The position numbers and the translations under genes were made by a program. DNA of 64,000 nt from Mesorhabditis belari (Eukaryota > Nematoda > Chromadorea > Rhabditida > Rhabditidae): positions 2,049,501-2,113,500 of the forward strand of contig CAUEEP010000740.1 in NCBI GenBank assembly GCA_958450365.1. Reading direction: 5' to 3'. Of this stretch, positions 33,335 through 42,712 are shown piece by piece; the first letter of the stretch is position 1, and each line of letters opens with the position of its first letter. Below the pieces are notes generated by a model. The model worked only from the letters and a program-made list of their open reading frames with translations, did no database searches and was not told the DNA's origin.

Positions 33335-33570
33335 AACTTTCTAATCGTTTCCTCAAAAAAAAGCAAAAGGAATATACTGAGAGCGAACTCGAATCCGGGC
33401 AGAAAAAACCTTCAACCGTTCTGGCGGCGAGCACACTAGCCACTGCCCGACCAGCTGAGCACTTAAGAAAGAGAGAAAAGCTTATAAGGACTCCGAAAAT
33501 CTGCCTAAACTTTGATGCTAGATATCTCGCGTTACAGAGCTCCTTTGGAAAAAGTAAAAGCATATTCAGA
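33335..33570 (-). repeat. Uninterrupted inverted copy of the tRNA-derived repeat (empty transposon site)
   Basis: The reverse complement reads GATTCGAGTTCGCTCTCAG then TATATTCC, i.e. GCTC-TCA-GTATA, with no transposon. It matches both flanks of the element at 31,045-33,117. It is followed directly by the ~500-bp repeat. Confidence 0.85.
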
Positions 33571-34005
33571 ATCAGCAAAGCCGATTCTATTATATAAGGC
33601 CTGATGGCTCTCGTACTAAAAGGCCACCTTGACCTGATGAAGCATAAAGAAGCAATTTTTGAAAAATTCATTGATTTTCAAAAAAGTGGAAGCAACGGAG
33701 GGTTGGTTTCAAAGGGAAAAACAATGACTAATCATAAACAAGATGAAGAGATAGAAAATGTGAAAATCGACAAAAACATAAAACAAAATTTTTTTAGCAA
33801 ATTGTTTTTGAAATTACAAACAAAAAGGCATCGAAATGGGAGTTTTGGGAGAACGAAGCAAGCCAGATGTTGGGGGGAAAAATTCTTATTTTGGGCCTCG
33901 ATGCTATTAGTTTAACAGTAGAATGGTTTTTATTGCCATTCCTCTTATTTCGAGTCTCAATAAGGGACACAAAAGGGAGATCTTCAAAAGACAGCTGAGG
34001 AAATG
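33542..34005 (+). repeat. ~500-bp dispersed repeat, second copy
   Basis: Near-identical partner of 16,970-17,470, starting at CATATTCAGAATCAGCAAAG. Confidence 0.85.
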
Positions 34006-34139
34006 AGAAAGATTTTCTCGCTTTTTAGAATTTTCTCTCTATGACTTTAGAGAAATGAAACTTTACATATAAAAATCGTAAATTTGAGTAACGTAAATAA
34101 ACGTGTTATTGAATGAAATTGCCATAAGCGCACTGCTTA

Positions 34140-34905
34140 TTGGCCTTTCATTTTCGTGAATTCTCCGCAGTACGTTATTTGATTCATTCCACGGACAGTC
34201 AATTGGTGATTTCCTCGCGGTAATTATCATCTTTCAGTCTTTTTTGAGCTCTTTCAGACAACACACGATGATTGACACTCATTGACAGAAGGAATTCCAC
34301 CAAATCCATCCAATCATTTGGTGTCAACGGTTTTGTCGCGTTTCGCCCCTAAAGAATCTTCAACTGCCACAGTTAGACAAAAAAAGCGCTCATTTAGACT
34401 CGAGCCAACCACACGCACCAGGTCATAAAAAACTCGGAAAAATCTATCTCGAAAATCATTGTCATTATTATCCAGTTTTGTTAGTAAATTATAAATCACC
34501 GATCTCCGACTCATTTTCCACTACATTTACCCAGCTTCTTTAAAAATATAAATTTTATTGCTGCAAAGAAAAAAAGCACCCATAATAGTCGTACAACTAT
34601 AATCAAACCTAACGGCTTTGCACAAACAAACAAAATAAAAAAGTAAAAAATTGAGTTAAACAGTTGGTGCTAGGACAGTTTTGCAATATACAACGTGAAA
34701 ACGTGACAATTTAGATGGTCGTCGAACGACTCAAAAACAAAGCAATGTAAAGGTTAAAACAAAAATATTAGATAAACGAAAGGATATACATGTGAGCGTA
34801 TAAGACATGTCCCAATAACAATAATAAGGTCAAATTCTTTGCCCATCAAATTGTTTTGCATTAGTTATTCGTGGCCAAGTTTGTGCATATCCGGCATCTA
34901 AAAAA
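34140..34905. pseudogene. Second copy of the transporter tail next to the RRM 3' end
   Basis: 34,370-34,500 resembles transporter coding and 3' sequence (GTTAGACAAAAAAAGCGC, then TTTAGACTCGAGCCAACC). Upstream, at 34,160-34,340, splice-like signals (CCGCAG, CGCGGTAATT) and short open stretches suggest decayed exons, but no family motif is readable. 34,745-34,905 is the true RRM 3' end. Confidence 0.5.
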
Positions 34906-36871
34906 TTAAAATAAGTGCCCAGAGCAACCAAATCCTTACCGAAAAAGAGCGGTCATGTGGGAATTCATGACGAAACCCTTGATGGAAAGGAGTCGATGTA
35001 CAAAGTGGAATTTGGCCAATCTCGATGTGTCCTTCATCATCATACCCAATAGTTTGCGTCGAAGCAACGATTGGCTGTAAGAAAAGAAATTGATACATAA
35101 TCAAATTGTAAAACCAAACCTCGTTGCCAAAGGCACGGCGCAGACCAATCTTCGGAGTGTTGAAAAGCCTGTAGGTGCGAGGAGTGCTGTTGACTTCAAT
35201 TCTTTGCCGTGGTGAGTAGTCCCAAATGTTCTGTGTAAAGCCATCCACACCCTAAAGTTAAACGCTTTTAAAAACGATACGTTAAGAACAAATACCGATG
35301 TTGGAGCTTCTTGTTGTACGTTCTCCCGACCAACCTTTGAACGCATAGAAGCCTTGAACTAAAACAACCAATAAGTGCTTATCTTTTAACATTTCTCACC
35401 GCTTCTCGTCCGCTTCCAACAGGGGTTTGGGTTTGCGATTGAGGCTGTACAAACGAGGGCGAAGCCATTGTTGGTACAAGAGCAGGGTTGGAGAAAGATG
35501 AGAGATCAGCACACGAGTTACCAAGGCCAGCAAGAGCATCTAAAACCAGAAATCATAAATTCATTGAGCAGCAAGCTCACTTCCAGCAAGTTGACTCTGA
35601 AGAAGTGTAAGAATTGCTGGTTGAGCAAGCGCCGCCTGGGCAAGAGCCATGGGTTGTTGCAGCTGCGAAAGTTGGAATTGAGCCATCAGCAAAGCATTCA
35701 GATCTAAACTAGTGAGTGAACAAGCAACAAAGCGCAAGCCTACTTTGGATCTGTTGAAGCATTTCGGCTGTGTTTTGCTTTTGTCCTGGTGGTGGTCCAG
35801 TGTTGGTGGCTCGCTTATGCTTGTGTGCACGACGAACTTCAACTCGACGCCCTAAAGATAAAAAAATTTAATCAATCGATAACGACCCAAAAAACTAAAA
35901 TTGTCTTTAAACATGTTTAATCCTAGAAATTCCAGTCAAGTCTAACAAGCTTCTACAATTAAAACTTACCATTAGCAATTGTGTGATTCAGCGTCCGTCG
36001 AGCTTTCAAACAACGTTCCGCATCGTTGATTGTAGCAAATCCAAATCCCTTGCTTCCGCGCTCGTTGTAAACAATTTCCACCGATTCAACCGGTCCATAA
36101 CTAAACATCAAATGTTAAAAAAGCAAAAAACTGTTACACATACTCTTTCAAAAACTCGCGCAATTCCTTTTCAGTCCATTCAAAAGGGAAGTTTGAGATG
36201 AAGAGACGATTCTCCGAGAATTCATCGTATTCGATTGATCCTCCAGAAATGTCGTCATCCTTTACATCGATTGTTGACACCAACTCAGACATCTTCTGCA
36301 TTTGGCAGGTGTATTCTGAAAAAAGAAAAGATATCGGTAAAGTAAAAAGTAGATTTGTTTAGTCCTTTAAATATCTCGAGAACTTAAGAAAATCTTAAAT
36401 TTTAGTGTCCATTAAGCCATGAAATGAGTGTCGCATGCTAAACACATATTGTGCCCACTATAGCTTGAGTTGGTGCTGAGCAGCTACTGCCTACACTGAT
36501 GCAAGTAGCAAATGATAAAAGCAAACTAATCAAACAAATCTGCCACGATTTAAAATCTCTCGTTTGAAAATTTTGGGCAAGTTGCCCCGTTATAACTCAT
36601 TAGAAAAAAGCTTTCTGAAAGTTTGCTCAACTTTTCTTTTCTCATGAGAAAAGCTAGAAAGATCTTAACCAACTCATCTGCAAGTAAACACACTACGCAA
36701 CCTAGCTTTTTCAACGCTAATACTAATCCTATACTGAAATACTTAAACCATATCCATATTCTAACTAAGCACAGACTAAGCACAGAAAGAAACCAAAAAA
36801 CACTCACGTGTATCAGATTTGAAGAGCTCGTTGCCCGATTTCGATGCTTTGATTTGATTGTTTAAAGGCAT
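34865..36871 (-). CDS. RRM RNA-binding protein, RBFOX-like
   Basis: Ten exons: 36808-36871 (ATG; MPLNNQIKASKSG), 36144-36315, 35970-36100, 35744-35851, 35581-35703, 35400-35539, 35296-35358, 35120-35251, 34940-35074, 34865-34897; about 366 residues. One RRM: RNP2 RLFISNFPF, then WTEKELREFLKEYGPV, and RNP1 RGSKGFGFAT, closest by eye to the Fox-1/RBFOX RRM. After it come a basic patch RRVEVRRAHKHKR and a Gln/Ala/Leu-rich low-complexity region (LAQAALAQP). Likely nuclear pre-mRNA processing factor; inferred from the RRM. The last exon is uncertain: phase after exon 9 gives a ten-residue tail ending GHE, while another frame (stop at 34,830) reads YAQTWPRITNAKQ. Confidence 0.85.
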
Positions 36872-37059
36872 CTTTCCGAAAGTTCGAGAGCAGACGGAGA
36901 AGAATGAATTTTCGCTGGCCTCTGGCGGTTTTATCTGTGAATTGGCTGGACTTGTGACCACGAGCAGATCGATTGAATATCTGGAATCAATCGATAAAGA
37001 CGAAAGTACGGTGAAAAAAAAGAAAATCCATCAAGTAACATTTTGAAAAAACGTTTAAA
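36872..37059. other. Short intergenic/promoter-side stretch of the RRM gene
   Basis: No open frame with family similarity. It must contain the 5' UTR and promoter of the minus-strand RRM gene; no motif is assignable. Confidence 0.4.
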
Positions 37060-37610
37060 CTACCGTAAATACTGTAATTGTAGCCCACCCTCTAATAGCT
37101 CTAATAACCCACCCACCCACCCCCCTTCAGTACACCACTTTACGCACAATTAGAGATGACGTTTTAAAACAAAAATCTTGTTTAGTTCGATTAATGTTTT
37201 AGATTTTAGGGGAAAACTAAACAATTATCCCCCCACGACTTGACTATTACCGCCCCAAGGTGAAATTCTTGGTGGGGTAAGTCTATAGTTGAAAGTGGGG
37301 GGTAATTCTTAAGTATGTGGGGGGGGGGGGATTGTTCAGTTTAATTGTTCAGTCTTATAAACATAAAAATTTCGTCCTACTCTAGTTGGCAAATAGAATA
37401 AAAAGTATAGGTATCTATAAAAATAACCAGCATTGCTAAAAAACGCATAAAAAACTTTAAAACAAGACAAATAACCTGATTTGAAGTCTCCTGATTTGGT
37501 GACTTGGGTGGCGGTTTAAAAAGTAACCCACCCTCTAATAGTAACCCACCCCAGAGGGGGAGGGAAAAAAAACAATAACCCATGAGTTTCAATTACAATA
37601 TTTACGGTAG
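37060..37610. mobile_element. ~550-bp element, TIR CTACCGTAAATACTGTAAT
   Basis: Ends CTACCGTAAATACTGTAATT and AATTACAATATTTACGGTAG are inverted. Internal CACCCACC/GGGGTGGG tracts include a run of about 13 G near 37,320. Related by its termini to the MITEs at 29,437 and 62,124. No coding sequence. Confidence 0.75.
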
Positions 37611-38121
37611 CTTTTGCGATTTAGAAAGATTCTGATCGAGTGCAAACTAGCAGTACGGTCATTTTCTTTTAGAAAACGCTTTCTTTCGATCAACTTCTCA
37701 AATATTAATCCCATTATTTTAACTATTGATTTAATTTAAATATTGATCCCATTATTTTAACTACATTCTTCACACACAATAATCACATTATCACATTTAT
37801 CAAAAAGTTAATCAATTTCTGTGAAAACTTTTTAATGAGACAGGTGAAAAGTTTGCGTGAGATCTCAGCCCAAAAGTTTGCGATGGTTTTTCGATTTGTG
37901 AAATTAAAAACAGAATTCTTCGTTCTTTTATTTTTGGAAACATTTTAATTTATAGCGTTTTTTTCAGACACCCATGTGTTGAGCTCAAAATGGAAGCACT
38001 CAAAATTTGGGATTTTTTTTGATTGAAGTGATGTTAGGCGAAAGTTTTTGTTGCCATTTAAATGTCTCATGTCTCACGATTTCAACTTAAGCTTAAATGT
38101 GAGCTTTTCAGATTTGAATCA

Positions 38122-40215
38122 ATGCTTTACTTATCAGTTGACGCTACGGAGATTTGCTCGATTTTGTATCTCGTTTTCGGTGGTCTGGATTTGGGTATAT
38201 TTAACGAAGCTTGGATTTAAAAAATAAAATAAAGCAAAAATTTAAAAGCTCAAATACAACTCATAGTCAGACTGGCACAGACTGTTTAAAGCCTGGCACA
38301 GATTGTTTAAAGCCTGGCACAGACTGTTTAAAGCCTGGCACAGACTGTTTAAAGCCTGGCACAGATTGTTTAAAGCCTGGCACAGACTGTTTAAAGCCTG
38401 GCACAGATTGTTTAAAGCCTGGCACAGACTGTTTAAAGTCCAAATTTCTAGTTTCTAGTTTCTAGTTTCTATTTTCCTAATGTTAGCCGAACTGGAGGTT
38501 CTGCTTTAACAATAAAAAGACTTTCATTTTTCATTCTTGTCAAGTGAATCTCTTTATTCCAAAGCGAGGCAGAACTGGGACTTACTTTACTTTAAAAGTA
38601 AGTCCCAGATAGTGAGCTGAAACCTTTTCTCAAGAAAATCTCAACAAAAAACAAATCTATTTAGTGATTTGTTTATTGACGAGTTTTATTGTGATCAAAT
38701 ATTCTCCCCGTCACATGTTCATTTATAAATGGGCTCTCGTCAACACTGTGGTGAATAAGATTTCGCTCATTTGACGACTTTAAATTCTGCTTTTCAGTTA
38801 AGCGGCCTCTTCTGTGACATCACTGCATCAATTCTCTCACCTGTAATGATCGAGCCATACCTCGGGTTTTACTCGATATCAAAACTAAAGTTATCTCCCA
38901 TACTGATGCACATATTCTTTGTGAGTTAAATTCTAGCAAAAGTGAGCTCTATAAAAATGGATTTATCCTTGCATTGATAGGCAAAAAAAAATTGTTTAAC
39001 TGAAACTCTTCAACCTCTTTAGTGTCTCTATTTCGTGAGTGTATTGTACATAATCTTGGCCATATCGATCACTTATTACTATCGAATCGGGATTTCGTTG
39101 TCGACGGCAAAGGTTTATAAAATCTGGCTTGTACTTTGAGATTTTAAAGAACTCTTCTGACCTCTTTAACCATCAAAAACCTAGTTCATGTTTCAGGCTG
39201 CTTCACTTTTGAAATACACAAAACTCCTCTATCCCTTCTCATATTCGTTGGGTCCTTTTGGAATTCTCGCCTTGTCAATCAACTACGCTACTGGGATTTT
39301 CGATTACACAAATGATTTGGTAAAACTTGATTCAATCAATCAATCAATCACTTAATACTTATGTTTTGCTTTATACGTTTAAACCAAGCTTATCATCATA
39401 TTATTCTTCAATATAGTCTTGCATTCAGCCATTGCCTCGTACAATAATCAGCCATTGACTAAAGCTCGAAATAAACAACATGAAAAATATCACTTTACGA
39501 GATAAACAACGTGAAAAATATCACTTTGCAATAGATCAATCTAGACCAAAAACCTTTCTTGATATCAAGCCGTACTTTCTAGCTGTAACCTTTGATTTCT
39601 GAAATCAGAAAATGATATCTGATCTCTTTCCCCTCTTTTGTAATGTGTATATTGTGTTTTCAGATTTCTTCTGACACCTCTTTGTGGCCTTTACAGCAAT
39701 GGGATTCACCTGTCGCATTGATTTATTCTCTAAAATTGACGTGTATGCGTCTTTTCATCGGAGCTTTCATCTTCCAACTCATTGCTGGTACACTTTTCTT
39801 TGCCTATGCGATTCGGTTGATGATTCAGAGGTGGAAAAGTGGTGGGTGGGAATTGGGGGGAAAAAAATGCAAATGCTTGTTGATTTAAAAGAACACAAAC
39901 TATAGAAACTATGGAGAAAATCGTAGAAAACTAAATTCTATCCAAAAAGATTCGGCTAAAAATCATTTTCCAGGCGAAATCCTCATCTCAAATCAAACAA
40001 ATCAAATACGGAAACAGATGTGGCACGTGATGATTTTACAGGTGATCATTGAATATCTTTATTTGTTATTTTTACATAAAAAAACTAGTAACAAGAGTTT
40101 TCAGATCGTTCTCTTTGCGTTAACTGCTGGACTTCCATTCGTTTTCTATCTCGCAACGATGTTCGGCGCTCCATCACTTCTTCCACTAGAAGTTAGATCA
40201 ACAAGTCGAATATAG
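38122..40215 (+). CDS. Seven-transmembrane chemoreceptor, Srh-like
   Basis: Eight exons: 38122-38194, 38665-38750, 38798-38920, 39023-39112, 39197-39319, 39664-39841, 39974-40041, 40105-40215 (TAG); 283 residues. Hydrophobic segments alternate with short loops. After TM1, IKYSPRHMFIYKWALVN matches the Srh/Str pattern (SPRHM..YKW..). Later segments are LYIILAISITYYY, LGPFGILALSINYATGI, FIGAFIFQLIAGTLFFAYAI and IVLFALTAGLPFVFYLATM. Nematode genomes use these as olfactory or gustatory receptors on sensory cilia; ligand unknown. Srh receptors are usually somewhat longer, so a short N-terminal segment may be missing. A 21-bp minisatellite sits in intron 1. Confidence 0.85.
38274..38440. repeat. 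21-bp minisatellite in chemoreceptor intron 1
   Basis: Eight nearly identical copies of the unit GGCACAGACTGTTTAAAGCC plus T. Divisible by three, so an apparent LKPGTDC repeat frame appears. It lies between exons 1 and 2. Confidence 0.9.
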
Positions 40216-40988
40216 AAAATCTTGTGATAGATAGACATCCGTTTTGTCTCATCATCAATCAAAAGATAGACATCGGTTTTGTCAATTCAATCAGCTCTAG
40301 TACAAAAAAAATATAAATCAAATGTTCCAACCCAGCTCTAGAACCTGTGAGCCAAGCTAAGCCAAGCTAAGCTAAGCTAAGCTGGCCAAAATTAGCAATG
40401 ACAATAATCAAAATTGAAAAAACTGATCTTTATTCAATAAATATTAACAAATAGCGACAAATTCATAAGTCTATTCAAATTGTAAACAAAATTTCTGAAG
40501 CCTCGTTCATTCAGATAACCTGCCTTGCTCCCCTTCATAGCTGTATCCATTCACTTCTCAATTGCCCGATCATTCTACTCGTGACAAAGGTTTTTGCAAT
40601 CGAAAATCATTTCTTACAAATCTTAGCACTATCGAATTGTCATATATCGATTTTTCGGCATCCCAGTGCCGGTGAAGAAATTTCTCAAACCGAGAGAAAC
40701 TCTTCAAACAGGATCACAAAAACACCTCGCCTCTAATACAAAAGCGATTGTGTGGACTTTCCATCGACCACATATACATTTCACTATTTAATAAAATCTA
40801 TTGGATACAGAAATTACTTGAACAAATGATTGTGAATACATAATCTGGTATTTTAAAGTTTTGACTTAGCATTTAGTACCGTTGATTTATTAGGCTCGCT
40901 AATATCTATAAAGGATACAGTTTTGTTTAGTACTCAAAAGACAAATTCCAGTGATGAGTAACTTGAGCTGGTTATTACTACATCGGTC
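40216..40988. other. Intergenic stretch downstream of the chemoreceptor
   Basis: Contains GCTAAGCTAA repeats near 40,355-40,383 and AATAAA near 40,436. No coding exon recognised. Confidence 0.5.
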
Positions 40989-41228
40989 TTGAGCTAGATC
41001 GATCTTGAGCTAGATCGATCTTGAGCTAGATCGATCTTGAGCTAGATCGATCTTGAGCTAGATCGATCTTGAGCTAGATCGATCTTGAGCTAGATCGATC
41101 TTGAGCTAGATCGATCTTGAGCTAGATCGATCTTGAGCTAGATCGATCTTGAGCTAGATCGATCTTGAGCTAGATCGATCTTGAGCTAGATCGATCTTGA
41201 GCTAGATCGATCTTGAGCTAGATCGATC
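40989..41228. repeat. 16-bp satellite TTGAGCTAGATCGATC, fifteen copies
   Basis: 240 bp of essentially perfect head-to-tail copies. Each unit contains the palindromes GATCGATC and AGCT, so neighbouring units can form local hairpins. The lack of divergence suggests recent expansion or assembly compression. Confidence 0.95.
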
Positions 41229-41731
41229 AGCTTATTCTTTAGTCAGCTTGGGTTTTCAGATTTTAGCTCAAGCCCAGAGCGCAGCGATCAATGCCGCTCT
41301 GGCTTTTTGGCTCAACTCTGGCCTGGTTCTAGATCCTAGACCGATCATTTCTGCACAATAGATACTGTTTTACATCTTGCAAACCTAAATATTAGGCTCG
41401 CTAATAAGTAATGACGGATTTGCTGGGAGATCGTCTCAAACTTAACCAATCTTAACGAGTTAACTCTTGTTCGAAAGCTGTATTCAATAGGAACACAGTA
41501 CAACCAAAGGCTTTGACTCCAACGTTTCATAGTTAACTGAACTTCTCTAAGATACAATTATCGATTTTTCATAAGATCTGAGCAACACTGGAAAAGTTAA
41601 GATATCTTCCAAAATAGGATTTTTAAAGAGTGAAAAGCTACTATCGACCATTTGTTTAGCAGCATGATCTTGATCTTTGATAGCAGTCAAATCCACGATA
41701 TTTTGAAAGAATCCAAAGTTTCAAATCCAGT

Positions 41732-42185
41732 TTACTTGATAGACGAGTCAAATAAGACTAGCTGGCCATCGATTTTTGAAATCGATGACCATTCAGAATT
41801 TAGAATCAAGCTTGGATTCTTGCCTGGAATTCCATAAGTGATAATCCATCGATTGGCCACTTCCAGTTCCGATAACTCAAATCCATCATCCTTGACATCA
41901 ATGCAGACTGTTGAAGAATGAATGACATCAAAGTGACTGCTTGAGATTAACTTGCAAATGATTGGTAATTGACTGACACGGACAATCAATGAGATCTCCT
42001 TTGCAATTCGAGACCCGTGTTTCGAAGATTTCCTCAACAAAATCAAATGTCTCATCACTATTTTTCCATTCAAAACATCTAAGGTCGAGCTTGATCCGTT
42101 TGGTGCCTCGTCCCTTGAATGTCTCAGTGAAATGTTTCTTGAAAGAAACCAAATCCTGAGCCCGTATGCTCGTCAGCTGGAAGTT
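41732..42185 (-). pseudogene. Unrecognised gene or pseudogene with one frame change
   Basis: Two overlapping minus-strand frames look coding. The upstream part reads SFKKHFTETFKGRGTKRIKL and DLRCFEWKNSDETFDFVEEI; the downstream part reads TVCIDVKDDGFELSEL and RWIITYGIPGKNPSLI before a stop. They are joined only by a shift of frame near 41,990. The pattern faintly recalls nematode F-box-associated (FTH/DUF38) C-terminal domains, but this is not secure. No upstream F-box was found. Confidence 0.4.
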
Positions 42186-42345
42186 TCTGCCGGAAAAATC
42201 GGTTTAGAAGGTATCATTTTTGCTTGTTATCTCATTTTGTACATTCATATTCGCTGATTATTTCATTTCTCGCTATATTTGATTTGATGGTTTGAATCAA
42301 ATCGATATAAGCTGTGGGTATAAATGGGCACAAGCCCATAAGCAT

Positions 42346-42566
42346 GGGAGTGGGACAAATGCTACCTTTTTTTGCGCACCCGGACATTTGCGCACCTTTT
42401 TTTCCGCACCTTGCCCATTAGCGCACCTTTTTTGAATTGACTAGAAAAACAACATTTGGAATAGAAATTGGTTAATATTAGCTTTTAGAGCTTATTTAAA
42501 ACGCGAAAAAAGGTGCGCTAATGGGCAAGGTGCGCAAAAAAAAAGGTCGCATTTGTCCCACTTCCC
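42346..42566. mobile_element. hAT-like foldback MITE, second member of the TGGGACAAATGC family
   Basis: Ends GGGAGTGGGACAAATGC and CGCATTTGTCCCACTTCCC, inner GGTGCGCTAATGGGCAAGG arms, and the 8-bp direct repeat ATAAGCAT at 42,338-42,345 and 42,567-42,574. Confidence 0.88.
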
Positions 42567-42712
42567 ATAAGCATACTTTATTTCAATTAATGAAATGAAG
42601 AGAATCATTTAATAACCAGCGACTTTAAGAAATGTTAAAGGGAGTAGCAAACAATAAACAAATTCATTAGTAATAATGGGCATAAATTTTCATATTTCAT
42701 ACATAGGAAACT

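Noticed and set aside
38211..38465. LKPGTDC repeat protein
   Set aside because: 21-bp minisatellite in the chemoreceptor intron; exon phases bypass it.
41345..41557. 70-codon minus-strand frame
   Set aside because: No motif, no splice continuity with the frames at 41,732-42,185.
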